Positions 1 through 12,727 of a DNA stretch of 64,000 nucleotides are shown here, piece after piece. The notes below the pieces were generated by a model. It did no database searches, was not told where the DNA came from, and saw only the letters and a list, made by a program, of their open reading frames with translations. Every line of letters begins with the position of its first letter. Position 1 is the stretch's first letter. Origin of the DNA: Crossaster papposus (taxonomy: Eukaryota; Echinodermata; Asteroidea; Velatida; Solasteridae). A program made the translations under genes and the position numbers. Location: contig JBAIAA010000352.1 of assembly GCA_037893245.1 (NCBI GenBank), forward strand, positions 1,612,001 through 1,676,000. Direction: 5' to 3'.

Positions 1-600
1 ACATGTAGTAGTAAAGCCACAATTGTTCATCTATTTAAACTCAACCGAACGAAGGTGAATTGGGGTTAGGGTTAGAATCGAGGACGTCCTCGATTGAGAT
101 CGTGTACAAAACCACGTCGGAAAAAGTACAAACAAAGGAAAGGAAATTATCGAGAGGAACAAAAGAAACTCCTCGATTTACACCATAAACAAACGTGATG
201 GTACATGTAGTAGTAAAGCCACAATTGTTCATCTATTTAAACTCAACCGAACGAAGGTGAATTGGGGTTAGGGTTAGAATCGAGGACGACCTCGATTGAG
301 ATCGTGTACAAAACCACGTCGGAAAAAGAGTACAAACAAAGGAAATTATCGAGAGGAACAAAAGAAACTCCTCGATTTACACCATAAACAAACGTGAGTG
401 TACATGTAGTAGTAAAGCCACAATTGTTCATCTATTTAAACTCAACCGAACGAAAGTGAATTGGGGTTAGGGTTAGAATCGAGGACGACCTCGATTGAGA
501 TCGTGTACAAAACCACGTCGGAAAAAGAGTACAAACAAAGGAAATTATCGAGAGGAACAAAAGAAACTCCTCGATTTACACCATAAACAAACGTGAGTGG
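1..600. repeat. ~200-bp tandem satellite, about three units
   Basis: Units begin at about 1, 203 and 402 with ACATGTAGTAGTAAAGCCAC and are nearly identical; each contains GGGGTTAGGGTTAG. The array continues left of the window. A 40-bp piece of the same unit recurs at about 887-930. Minus-strand frames of 62-75 residues here are shadows of the repeat. Confidence 0.9.
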
Positions 601-1028
601 GTAGGCACTCACTGCGTTAGGGGGACAGGCTCTTTTGTTTGGAAAAGACAGACCGAGTAGTGGGGACATTTTCGAGTCCCCATAGCGCGTTGGGTCTTCA
701 GTAAAGGTAGAACAAGGTAAAATTGGGTTAGGGTATAATGAAAGAAAATGTAGAAGAGGACAAATTAGGGTGATGCTGAAAATTTTAGAATTTTAGAGTG
801 TTCTGAGTTTGAGATTAGAGAGATTTCAGTTTACGCACAACCCTATGGGTTGTCCCCATAACGCTATGTACCACACGAGTACATGTACATGTAGTAGTAA
901 AGCCACAATTGTTCATCTATTTAAACTCAACAGCCAAATGTCTTGTGACATTTACAGGCAGCTTTCCCACTCATGTCCTGTCGATTATGTTTTCTTTCTT
1001 TGATTCATTCCGTCTTCTCTTTTGGCAG

Positions 1029-4000
1029 TCGTTCCTTCCCGTCTGGCCACGCGGCTACTGCCGTCTACTGCATGTTATATCTGACGGTGAGTCACTCTCC
1101 CCTTATCACTCCCCCTCCTCGATCCCTGCTCCCCTTCTTTGCAAACCTACCCTCTCCTTCTCTCATGATTACACACATCCTCCCGGTCGGGGATTAAAGT
1201 TAGCTACTCGCTCCGGGGAAACTCCTAATGATTCTATATCCTTCTTAATGGGCTCGTTATCATTGTTCAGCCAATCTGCACGACATCCTGAACTTTAAAA
1301 TCAAATCTCCCCTTGCTACATGTTAGCGTTCAGGTTATGCTGTACTGAGATAGAGGGTAAAGCCAAGGTAAAAACAAAAGATTGTTTCTTGTACGAGGGT
1401 TTTGAAAAATGGGTGACCTAGGGAGAAAAAAAAGTATGTGGGTGAAGCTATAAACTGGTTTATATATATGTGACCTGTCATCACAAAATGAGCGTCAAGT
1501 CGGCAAAATCAAAAATTGTGATATGGGTATTTCTAAATTCTGTGGAAACAAAGCTTTCCAATGGTATATAACACTTGGAGGTTTGATACTCAATATTTGT
1601 TTTATTTTTCTTTTTTAGTCTGGAGTCTTATAATACAGAGATTATGAGAAAACGGGCATTTCTTGCGAGAAATTGTGTGAAAGGCATAGAAAAGCATAGT
1701 CAAAATTGTCTCAAAAACTAATTTTGTTTTTATCTGATCGTCCTGAAAAATTGGGAATTGATTGTTGGGGATTTAGTCTTTAAAAAAACCATATAATCTC
1801 AAAATCGACCACCCCTTCAAATTTTGACTTTGACTGGCTGTACTAGGAAATCACTCCGTGCGACTTTACGCTCATTTTGTGATAACAGGTCACATATTGA
1901 CTTGGCCAGGGTTGTGGGTTTCGACGATAAATAAATCACTCAATTTAATATGTAATTGAGTTGAGCTCAACACATTTTCGGTTTATAATCCGTGGTCTTA
2001 GGAAAATTACGGATTGCCCTGTTTTCTAGTTGGAAATGACAGTTTCTTGGCTCGGGGTTCGGTGGGTTGCGTTAGATACGGGAGGTTAGGGTTGTCATAT
2101 CGGCCAGGTTGCTGTGCCTGGGTTACCTAACGGAGAGTTGACCTTTTAGCGTCTCCGTTAGGGATGACAAGCGTGAGATGCTTCCACGAAATCAGAGTAA
2201 AGTTGACATTTTGATATTTTGAGATATTGGTATTTCCAGATTCCTTGAATTCTTAGCTTTAAAATGACATATAATTATTGGGTAGGGTATTAAAAAAAAT
2301 TATCGAATATTGAGCAAAACCAGGGGTCATTACACACATCAAATTAAGAATAGTTAAGAATTAATTTCGCTACATTTTACTTCTTGGGTACGCTCAGTAA
2401 AATCAAATTTAGAAATTTTATCTGCTAATTTTTGGCAAAAAAATACTTGGTAGTACAAAAGAAAACATATGTACCGGTAGGAACACGCAGTTATAAAGGA
2501 TCATTCTATATATTTTTTTCAAATGATAAAAACGCAACTGACAAAAGGTCTACTATAACTCTAGACCCCTGATTTTCTTGTTAATATGTGACCTGCTCCA
2601 ACGAAACCTGGACAAAGTTGACAATATTTTAGTTTTTTAGATGTTACTTTTTTCAAATTCTCTAGGTTCTCAGCTTTAAAATAAGGTATCTCCCCCACCC
2701 TATCTCCCCTGGGGATAGGATTTTGTGATAAAACCCTGACAACCTAGTTATGAGATAAACAGCTTTGAAGGTCAAAAAAGCGTATTATTTCTATTCAAAA
2801 TGGTTTCACCAAATCGATAAAAAACACACTTCTAGGTGCAGATTATGTTCAAATTTGGGGAGATTGTAGATTAATAGTTCGTGATTCAGAAAAAACCCAT
2901 CAAAATAATAAAATCAACTCCGAAATGACTTCATGTGTACATTGTAATAAAACACATTGTGCGACTTTGTCTGGGTTTCGTTGGGAACAGGTCACATAAT
3001 GGCGTCTTTACACACCCTCTTTCCCCAATTTCACAGCTGTACCTACAGTCCCGTTGGAAGTGGGGAGACACGGCTTTCCTGCGCCCCTTGGTACAGTTCA
3101 TCGCCCTCCTGTTGGCCCTCTATACCTGTCTGAGTCGTGTCTCGGACTACAAGCACCACTGGAGTGACGTGCTGGGAGGGGCAATCATGGGATCTATTAT
3201 CGCTGTGCTCGTGGTAAGAGAAACCAAAAATAATTTCCAATTGTTTTAAATGTAACTTCTAAAAGTATCAAGTATTCAGATTTTTGCTTCCTCTTAATGA
3301 AGACGCATCATTTTTAACCCTAACCTCCCTGAATCTATCAAAATCCATATTTCTGTTTTGGAGAATTTCGGCGGATTCAGGATTCCTCCATATTGAAAAC
3401 TAGGGGATTTTTTGATGGATTCAAGTTTCCATATTGAGTAGTCATCAACACCGACATATTCGTGCGCAACACAATTGGTGGATTTTGGTGGATTCAGGAT
3501 ATTTTCTAATAAAGATTCCCAATGGGTTAGGGTTTAACCCATTGATCTCTATTATGAAGATTGGATAGGATTGTCGCCCGCCATCTTGTGTGCGCTCGTG
3601 GGTTTCACCGGTGAGGGTGGTTTAAAACTTTGTCACAGAGGCCACGCGACGGGCATGGCAACGACAGCGCGTCATGCGCATGCGCGTTTTCCCAAACCCT
3701 CGCAGAAAGGGCTGTTTGCATTTTTCTAATCTTCACCGCTCGTGAATATACGCATGTCCTATCCAGTCTTTATAAAGAAGATCAAAGATTAAACCAAACT
3801 CCCTACTGCCTTTTACTGACAAAATCCGCCAAAATCCGCCAAAATCCGCCAAAATCCATCACTTACTCTGCTTCTTATAACGGAACCACCACTGAAGTTG
3901 TAGTTGATGGACAAAATCAATGGGATTACCCCAGCAGTGCCTCGGGCCGCAAGTCCCCAAAGATTCGCCAAAATGGGAGGATGGATTTTAATGGATTTTG

Positions 4001-7000
4001 TAAGGTTAGGGTTAACACATGGTGTGCGCTAGAAATGAAAATGCTGAACAAACAAGCTATTCATGGTATAGTTTTCACTCACTCCAAATTCTGATTTTTA
4101 TGTTTTATAAAAAACATGCATAGTACTACTGAACATGAGAAAAGTTAGGCATGGTCTGCCTGAAAAATTTCCTTTCTTCCCCTCATCAGAGTTGTGTAGT
4201 TTAGCATGTACAACACAAGCTTTTATATTAAGCAAGTTCATGATTTTTGTCCACAATTGTTGTGCCTCTAAACAAACTCAAATCATTCAGAAAGCTTTTG
4301 TGCTGGAGAAGGTGCCTGTAGGCTTGTAAGGTTTGAGAAGTCCATTAAACAAAATAAAATTTACTAAATTGCCCGTAATACATGTGAACGTTAAAAGCAC
4401 AAAATAGTTAACCAGTTCGCGCCGGAGGACGTATAAACACGAGAAAAAAAATTCCGACATTCAAAACGGAAGATGCATAAACACATCACGAGCAAGGCTG
4501 GAAATGTCTGTCAGCAGCGAGCAAGGCCAGAAAATGCCTGGGTGTGCTTCCTGGTACTATCGGCCTGGTACTATCGGTACTATCAGTACTATCGAGTTGT
4601 GTTAAAAATAATCCGGCGCCTCTGCTCGGTGAATGTTACAATAATCTCGGTGCGAACTGGTTAATTTAAATGGTAATGTTAACTTATTTGTATGTAACCA
4701 CCCTAAAAATTTTTTTTAAATAATTTGAAAGTAAGATTGGCATTAACCTTTTCTATACCCGCAGTATTTTGGTCTCAACCCACAAACACAAGGTGAGTTG
4801 ACCGTGCTGTGTGTGTGTGTGCGAGAGAGGCATTTCTTTTTACTTTTAATTTATCTTTTTGTCATGTTTAAAAGGCATAATACATGTACATGGATGCAAA
4901 GATGATCGAATATATTCCTAAAAGAAAGACATTAATTGCTGTCCCTTCTAAACAATTTGTTTAAAAAACTTGGCATTTTGAAGAAAAGTTAAATTGGCAA
5001 TTACACCCAACCATAAAATATTTGTTATTGGCGCTAAAAAAGTACATGGCTGGATTCCTAATGAGTTTCTTTATTGATTAGTGGTTATTTTACTGAATTA
5101 TTCAGTAGTTTTTGTGGAAGTTCCATTTTGGTTGAATCATGGAGGTAGGATGTACCTTATCCGAACATTTTACAAAAATGTTATCTGCCTTTCTATTCTT
5201 ACAGCAAATATGCATATTTATTGACAGTTTTCAGTTCAATGTTAACAACAATCAAAAAGTGAACATGTATTCTGCCTTTGGGTCATTCTGTGTCAATTCC
5301 AGACGTTTTGTCACCCGACACTCGCAGATTGAAAAGATTTGTTTGTATGTGCTATACTTTAGGAAACCTGTACAAGTATTTAAAACAGGTAGTTCATGTT
5401 ATTCGTCTTAAAGTTTGTTGACCCATAGAGAAAGGAACAGTTCCTTTCTCTATGGTTGACCCTTATCTCAAAAACTAACCAGCCAAATTTCCCCCCAAAA
5501 ATTATTCTTGGGGGGTTTCTCATAATAGGCCAGTCATGACACCAAATACATGCATCGTTTAAATCTGTGAGTGTCGGGTGAAAAAATGTTGGTTGAATTT
5601 GACTACGGAATGGCCCCTTTTTAAGCATGTCAACAAGTTGGGATCCTATCTGTTTATGCTGCAATGTGATTTTTTTTCGGGCGTTATAAATGTGTACTTT
5701 TCTTGCATCTTGGGTTTCCGAATTTACCAGTTAGCGTCGGAGGACGTTTATTAACGCAAAATTGTTCCTGAATTCAAAACGAGTGACGGATAAGCACGTC
5801 AAGAGTAAGGCCGGAAGCATCTTTCAGAGGCCGGACATATCAGGTTGTGCTACCCTCAGATGTCGGTCTGAACCCGTCTAGGATCGAGGCTCGTGAAAAA
5901 CAATCCTGTCCCTTGGTCCGGTCAATGTCAAAATAATCCTGGCGCGAACTGGTTAATCTTTTAAAAATCGCCAAGTTGATATTATTATTAGCAGAACGTT
6001 CAAGGGTCTTTTGGTACTTTTCCTGTACTCTAAACAAAGGGATAAAGTTGATCAAGGACCAATGGTTGGTTTGGGACGTACATGCGCATGCGCGTTGAAG
6101 TACAATCGTCTCTGAGAAAATGGCGCTGAACATCGCACTGAACAACAGCTTAACAATATTTAACACTATGTTTCTGTGTATTTACACAATTATAGTGACT
6201 GTGTAGTTTTAGGATACCTTCAACCTAATCGCCGCGATTATCGTACAATGGTGACAAAAGTGACAGAACTGTAAACTTTTACCTGGAAACCTACGCAATG
6301 AAAATGACATTTAGCATGGCAACGTTTTCATTGTTACGCAATTTTAGTTGATAGTTGATTTTAGTTGATATTTTAGTTGATTGTTGTACTGTGCTATACA
6401 ACTTGCTGTTCATGACCAGCTTTTAACTGTAGTGTGACCAGCCGCTGTAGGCTGGTCCTAAATAGTCGACTGGACTTGTACAACCATCATCAATTAACTT
6501 GCGTTTGATCAGACATTTAAACTATGGTTAACTGTAATCCTTGATCAAATTTGCCCAAGATGTGATTCTGTTAAACTGTGCTGATGAATGCTTATACATG
6601 CGCTGCGCATTCACGAACCCACAAACAGTAACAAAAAATAGCACAAGGCGTTCCAACCTTCATTTAAGATAGGATACACCATTGGTAATTGCTTGAATTA
6701 TCAGGAATGAGAGGATTTGAAGGGTTGTGTTTTACAGTAAATATCATTTACCTGACCTATCCAAAGTTTTACAATCATGGATGCCGACAAAAAAGCCAGA
6801 AAAGCGGCGTTCGTTTTCAACCGGCATCGGGTAGTTGTTCTTCTTGTTTTATACAACTCAGAACAATGTCAGGATACCTAGCGCAATCATTTTGCTGGAT
6901 GCCTAGGATCATTATTTACTTTCAAATAAGTAAGATATTTCTTAACAATTCGGTAGTAATTTTTTTCCGATATCTGCAAATGGTGTATCCTACCTTTATA

Positions 7001-7466
7001 CCACAGCACAGAATAGTCACTCACTGAAATGCCATGTGCTTAGCTGCGCTACACCGTAGAACACGGCCTGTGTGGCAGCTGCACGCTCGGGCCCATTGTG
7101 TAGTGCAGCTACTGGACAAAGGCTGCTGTGCAGTCGTGCGTGGAATCCAGTGCAATGAGGAGTTAATACTGGCGTCAAGGGGTTAATCCGGTCGCCTCTA
7201 TGTTGTAAGAATCTCACCATATTTGTATCCTTTGTCCGGCAACATGTCTGTTTGTTTTTTCTCCGCCCACATTCTCTTTCAAACCCCTCCCCTTGCGTCT
7301 CTTCCGCCCCGTTCCGTCCTCCTCCTCCTCTCTACAGACCATCGGAGCAACGGACCTCTACCGAAACCGCAACAGCGGAGCGGCCAGTCAACACAATTCC
7401 GAAATGGTGTTTATGGAAATGAACCCACGTTCGACTCGTAGTAACAAGAGCGACGGCTTCCTCTGA
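1029..7466 (+). CDS. PLPP1: Phospholipid (lipid phosphate) phosphatase, PLPP1-like, 3' part of gene (three exons)
   Basis: Integral-membrane PAP2-family phosphatase that removes phosphate from phosphatidate, lysophosphatidate, sphingosine-1-phosphate and ceramide-1-phosphate. Coding exons: 1029-1086, 3037-3213 and 7338-7466 (stop TGA 7464-7466). The first carries catalytic motif 2 (SFPSGHA) and ends in MLYLT before a GTGAGT donor. The second opens with LYLQSRW, contains motif 3 (SRVSDYKHHWSDV, catalytic His and Asp) and the last membrane helix, and ends in IAVLV before GTAAGA. The last exon continues in phase as TIGATDLYRNR and gives a 42-residue cytoplasmic tail. Family knowledge: vertebrate PLPPs have the same YLxLYLQ junction and a ..VSDFF.. 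continuation after the last helix, which supports this splice. The motif-1 exon and start codon lie left of the window. Introns are filled with MITEs, one ending 37 bp before the second exon. Which PLPP paralogue it is cannot be settled here. Confidence 0.9.
1467..1895. mobile_element. MITE with GTGACCTGTCATCACAAAAT ends
   Basis: About 430 bp framed by ATGTGACCTGTCATCACAAA and its inverse TTTGTGATAACAGGTCACAT. The inner arms (GAGCGTCAAGTCG / CGACTTTACGCTC) extend the hairpin. Confidence 0.82.
2584..2999. mobile_element. MITE with ATGTGACCTGCTCCAACGAA ends, 37 bp before a PLPP exon
   Basis: Inverted ends ATGTGACCTGCTCCAACGAA and TTCGTTGGGAACAGGTCACAT. Its right end supplies sequence next to the polypyrimidine tract of the PLPP acceptor at 3036. 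Confidence 0.82.
3317..4017. mobile_element. 700-bp inverted-end element rich in AAAATCC motifs
   Basis: Starts TTAACCCTAACCTCCCTG and ends TAAGGTTAGGGTTAAC. The arms then share CAAAATCCAT-type inverted stretches. A GCCAAAATCC unit is repeated four times at about 3819-3858. The 154-residue plus frame here is not a gene. Confidence 0.7.
4412..4660 (+). mobile_element. MITE family B copy
   Basis: Ends CCAGTTCGCGCCGG and its inverse, TTAA on both sides. The interior has GAGCAAGGC(T/C)GGAAATGTC-type blocks. About 250 bp, in the last PLPP intron. Confidence 0.85.
5280..5617. mobile_element. MITE with GGTCATTCYGTGTCAA ends
   Basis: The left arm includes TTTTGTCACCCGACACTCGC; the right arm has GAGTGTCGGGTGAAAAAATG and ends ACGGAATGGCCCC. 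It contains a near-perfect 44-bp hairpin at 5418-5461 (CCATAGAGAAAGGAAC). Confidence 0.7.
5727..5952 (+). mobile_element. Diverged MITE family B copy
   Basis: Left end CCAGTTAGCGTCGG, right end GGCGCGAACTGG followed by TTAA. Confidence 0.75.
6668..6995 (+). mobile_element. MITE family A copy
   Basis: About 330 bp. The left TTAA flank is kept; the right flank reads TTAT. Family ends are AGGTAGGATACACCATT and its inverse. Diagnostic inner pieces are present: CAAAGTTTTACAATCATGGA and GCTGGATGCCTAG. It lies in the last PLPP intron. Confidence 0.85.
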
Positions 7467-8609
7467 GAAACAAAATGCTGTGGCCGACGATCATCTTGAG
7501 AACGAATTTCGATCGTTTTTTGGTTGAAAAACTTGTTTTAATTTTTTTTATATGGTAAACCCCATGGAGTGGCTTGGCATAATTGTACTGGTTTTGGAAA
7601 GAATTTTGCAACCGGACGCTGTTTTTTTTCTTTTATATATCATCTCAATAAGGTCAATCAGTGTACAAATGTTAACAAGACATGAATCTGGGACTGAGAA
7701 ACATTTCCAGTTTTGTTAGGGAATTGTTTTTCTTTTCTTTTTTATAGCCACTTGGTAAACAAAACAAAGAACAGGAGATTTTTACACTTTCCAATGAAAA
7801 TTTTCGGCAAAACCATGTATTCGCGTTTTTGTATCACTATGGAGACATGGCTTTGTTCTAGTGTACAAAATGGTTAGAAAGTCGTGCACGTTTTTCAAAA
7901 TGCTCCCATTTTAACCACAATTATTTTCCTGGGTTGAAATTTCGACCCAATATACCCTAACCCACATTCTAACCCTAGTTCTTGAGTAATTTAAGTACAA
8001 TCCAAAAATCTAATTCGTGAAATTTCTAATGGAGACCTATTCATCTATAGAAATTACCCTTTGGAGACCTTTTCACTCCCATTGTCCCCATTGTGTTTAA
8101 GTCTCCAGACTAGGGTACCGTATTTCACACCAGACACACTCACAAAGTAGATTGACCCAGTAGTGCCACTTGCAAACGTATTATCTTATAGTCCCCATTT
8201 GTTTTTAATTAAAAATTCTACCAGTAAATGTTTTGCCGTATTTGCGGATATCCCGAATGCGCCGAGCTTCTCTCTTCCTTGAGATAGTGCCAGGTTGTAA
8301 TTGGCACAAGCCAGACTTCAGATTGCTAAATGGGAATTTCCTTTTCAGTTACGGGAGTTTTTAATTTTTCAATTTCTGCCCGGTTTACATCCAAGTTGAC
8401 AACCCGCTGCAATTGAGCAGTGTCTGCGTGGGTCTTGATGTGTTTTTTTCAAGGTCTCCTGTAAGATCAGTGTTATTTATATCTTGCATGTTTACTTGCA
8501 TATGTAATATTATATTGTACATACTAATTGTTTGCCTGATCTGGAATGCATGTGTCTGTTACTACATGTGCAGTGTACATTGTTAATACCTCTGCCTTGG
8601 ATACTGTAT
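7467..8609. other. PLPP 3' untranslated region and downstream sequence
   Basis: AT-rich, no coding signal. I see no clear terminal exon beyond 7466 and no recognisable repeat apart from short ACCCTAACC-like pieces near 7960. Confidence 0.4.
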
Positions 8610-9057
8610 AATGTGACCGGCTCTACAAAAGGTGTATTAAATCGCGCTGTGCACTATCATGTAATGGCCCGCTCAACGTTGAGAGGGTAAACATTTTATA
8701 AAAATGTGATTTTTATCTTTTGTCATGAATGACATTTTTAATACCTACACTTTCAGGTTTCTTTCAAAGAAATGTTGATTTTGATAAAGAAAGTGCCAAA
8801 AACGACCATTTTGTGTGCATCGTTCTGTTGTAGTACAACAGAGCCGGCTGTTTCAAAGCCTGTTTTCTCAGTTGTGTAATTTGAACTCCAAGGAAGTAAT
8901 CAATATGTAAACACGTCATATCTCCAAAATGAGAGGGGCTATGGAGCTCTATTATATACTAAATGAAAGCTTACGTTGTGGGCATTTAAACCATGTATAT
9001 AACTCTATTTTACTATTTTGCAACATAATACACCTTTTTCTAGAGCCGGTCACATTT
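8610..9057. mobile_element. MITE with AATGTGACCGGCTCT ends
   Basis: AATGTGACCGGCTCTACAAA at the left and AGAGCCGGTCACATTT at the right; both arms extend over the GTGTATTA block. The 69-residue frame inside is a shadow. Confidence 0.82.
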
Positions 9058-9565
9058 GTATTGGTCTGGAACGATCACGTGTCCGGTGTATTCACAACGC
9101 ATATCCCACCCCTTCCGTGTGATTTCACATCAGTTTGAGGGCGTGATATTACATGGTTGCTGTTCTGTGAGTTAAATATCATTGGTACCCGGGCAATTGT
9201 CACCTACACCTTATTGATGATAGTAAACTGTAGTGGAGCAGCAAACGAGCAGACGATCAGCTGAAAAATTTACTTGTTTACTTGAAAGTTTTGTATCTTC
9301 AGTCCTCATAAATGTCTGCTGAGTTTCAAGACAGAGGTGAAACGAAACAATTGTTGACTGCTGTGATGTGGGATATGACGTTTTGAACAGCCTTGAAGAC
9401 GCATAGCACCCTCAGGTTCGCCTCGGGTGCTATGCGTTCCTCGGATAGCTATGCGTTCCTCGGATAGCTATGCTATGGGTCAACAATTGTATATTGTACA
9501 GCCAGGAAGATGAGATATTCTTACACAAATCGTCGTTAATTTAATTTAGAAAACATGTACTTTAA

Positions 9566-9835
9566 TCAGTTCGCGCCGGGATTATTTTAACATCACCGAG
9601 CCGACGTGCGGGATTATTTTTAACGAAACTCGATCAAAAGCAGGTTCAGGACGCCAGTACCGGGAAGCACACCCACGCATTTCTGCCTTTGCACGCATTT
9701 CTGCCCTTGCACGCATTTCTGCCCTTGCACGCTGCTGACAGGCATTTCCGGCCTTGCTTGTGGCGTGTTTATGCGTCATCCGTTTTGAATCTGGGGAAAA
9801 CCTTTCGTTTATATTCGTCATCCGGCGCGAACTGG
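9566..9835 (-). mobile_element. MITE family B copy with internal short tandem repeat
   Basis: TTAA on both sides. A TTGCACGCATTTCTGCCC unit is repeated about three times in the middle (9673-9730), which is not seen in other copies. Confidence 0.85.
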
Positions 9836-10538
9836 TTAACCCTAACTCTGCCAGACGCAGCATAGTGCATCAAGAAAAAAAGTCTGGTGCACTTTGATGC
9901 TCAACTTGTAGTGACTTTTTGACTGAAAGGTATTTGTGAATCGGAATAAATATGTGCTTGGCCAGTACATGTATATTACAAAAAAAAATTAAAAACCAGC
10001 CAGCACATTTATTTCCTTTTTAACAATGTATGACATGACAGGCTCTCGACCAAATTTTCAAAATGGCTGCCAACTGTTGCTTATTACTCTACTTATATTT
10101 CTTTAATGGACCAATCATTATCTGCGATTGGCCCTAAAGCCAATATAAAGCTAATATCTTTCACATGACATACTCTATGTGCCAAATTACATGCTTGTCT
10201 CATCAAAGGCACAATCTCATCACATATCTGAAATACTATACAATAAAAACTGTTTTTCTAAAACTGTAGATACCTTGCCTTAAGAAGGGGATCAGTAGGA
10301 CACGGATCATAACAGTCCCTTAGTATTGTCTGTCCTAAAACCTTTTGAACAATTTGAATTGACTGATTCACCTGATGTTTGAACGCCAGGTTTCCTAGCT
10401 TCGTGGGGTTTTTTTCTCTTGGGTGTGAGACAAGACAGGATATGCCGTATTTCCTCCGCGCAGGTTTGCGCGGCACAGACTCTCGATGAGTGATGCCTCG
10501 AAATGTCAAGCAACCAAAAAAGAAAGAAAAAAGCTTAA

Positions 10539-10927
10539 AGGGATCGTATACGTTTGGTAATTGGAACCCACTGTTTGTTTCAATCCTATATAGTTATAGA
10601 TATATACCATAAAACTAACCTGTACAATTTTCATTTCAAAAGGTGGTAGAGATTTTGAGATATTGCCGAAAATCTGGAGCGGTTATGTCCACGCAGAAAA
10701 AATAAACTGCATTGGAATACACAGTCTGAGAAACGTCACTGCAGTAACGCTTCTCAGATTCAATTTTTTTGGGATAAAAAGTGATATCTTTTTCCATAAC
10801 CGCAGTACTTTGAAGTGAACAGTTTCTAAAAATACATTATACTATCCAAAGCTGCTGTACTTTTTATACCAAGTAAGTTTTTATTGCCATTAATTTTTGG
10901 AGTAATTACCAAACGTATACGATCCCT
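10539..10927 (+). mobile_element. MITE family C copy
   Basis: 389 bp between TTAA sites. Ends AGGGATCGTATACGTTTGG and its inverse. The interior has an inverted pair around CACTGCAGTAACGCTTCTCAG. Confidence 0.88.
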
Positions 10928-11043
10928 TTAACAACTGTTGCCCATACATTACACTGCTCAGTTTTTTGTCAATGCCTTTTTTGTGTGTTATACTAGAACA
11001 CGGTTTACTTTGACCGAATGCTAAGTTTAGAATGCAAATGATC

Positions 11044-11345
11044 TGGGGCCAATTTCATAAAACGTGTAAGTACCAACATTTGCTTAGCATTAAAATTCTT
11101 CCTTGGGAGAAAAAACAGGGTTACAAACCTAAATTTCAGTTGACGATTATTGTTTGTGACTGGTATTCAGCTGATTTTTGCTTTGAATAAAAAAGCACAT
11201 GGAGTTTGTTTTACTGAGCAAGACCTATTTGTGCTAAGCAAATTTTTGTGCTAAGCAAATTTTTGTGCTAAGCAAATATTTGTGCTAAGCAAATTTTTGT
11301 GCTTAGCAAATTGTTGTGCTTACATGTTTTATGAAATTTGCCCCT
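11044..11345. mobile_element. MITE with GGGGCCAATTTCATAAAAC ends
   Basis: Inverted ends, with a run of five TGTGCTAAGCAAATTTT units (about 11230-11320) in the right arm. Confidence 0.82.
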
Positions 11346-12727
11346 GTATATTTATGATTTACTACATGTACAACAGAAATGTTGTAATTGTAGTTGTTTT
11401 ATTTGTACACAAAATATGGTGCTAAAAATGTGTAACAAAAAGGTTTTTTAAATGTTTATTATTGAAGCAATTCTGTGTAATACTTGATTTATATACCAGG
11501 GGCCATATTCAATAGTAAGCTATTAACTGAGAGGCATTTATGTTTTTTAGAGGCATTTACGTTTTTAGAGGTCAAATCACCGTCTGTATGTAAACATATG
11601 ACGTCATTCTTGGAGACGGTGGCACTGCATACATATGTACAGTATATGACGTCATTCTGGGAAATGGTGACACTGAATACATATGTATGCAGTGCCACTC
11701 CCAAAATGACGTCATATGTTTAAATACAGACTTTTCAGATTTCTGGCTGTGCAGGAGCAGAAAGAAAATGCCTCTAAAAAATATATTTCTTACCTAATTT
11801 ACCCAATTTTTTTGTATTTATTTTTTAATCTACATGTATACTCTGCCACAAAAACACACAAAATCGAAAAAAACACACTTTTAGTTCCCCTTTAACTGAA
11901 AAGGACTACCCTCTTTAAAGATTACATTAATTACAAATATGGAGTTGTATACCCAGCATGATATGAGACCGAGAGACTCTCACCATGTCTAGAATCTTTA
12001 TTTACTTTCAAATAAATAAGATATTTTTTATTAATTTGGTAGTAAAATTGTTAGATATTTAATAAGCATGTTAGTATAAATTATATGAATTGGCTGAAAC
12101 CATATAAGATGGTTGACAATGAAATACCGAGAAATGTGCCTTAAAAAAATAATTGTTGTATGTACATTTGTATTGCATGTATATTATACTCAGGAAATGA
12201 ATACAGTATATTTTAATCATTTAAAGTAATTTTGTCTTGGATTTTGTCTATTGTTTTTGTTTTTGTTTTTGTTTTATCAATTTAGAAAGAATATTTACTC
12301 TGGAAAACTTTCAGAATATATACATGCCATGTGGAACTCAGTGAAGCAATTTTTTTATTGAAACTAAACTGTTTGATTTATTATTAACAATACATCTTAG
12401 CCTCTCATTGTTACCTTCTCCCTTTCTTTTAATGTTGGTTGAACTCGCCCCCCCCTCCCACTCCCACCTCCCCCCCCCCCCTTCCCCCTCCCACCTCCCC
12501 CCAACATCTTAACAAAAGGTGCCCACACCAACTCACACGGAAACCTAAAGTTCCCTCTACTCTTCAACAAGAAACAGCATCCAATTCTGCCCATCAAGCT
12601 TCCTTGGGACCAACACACTCTGCATAACCTTCTAAAGAACCTACAGTGTAAACCAAAGACGATGTTGAATTAACTACATCACCTTTTTTGACAAGTGAAT
12701 TTAACTTGAAACCACACCAGCGGAGTC

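Noticed and set aside
3630-4094. 154-residue plus frame
   Set aside because: Lies inside an inverted-end element with GCCAAAATCC repeats; no family features.
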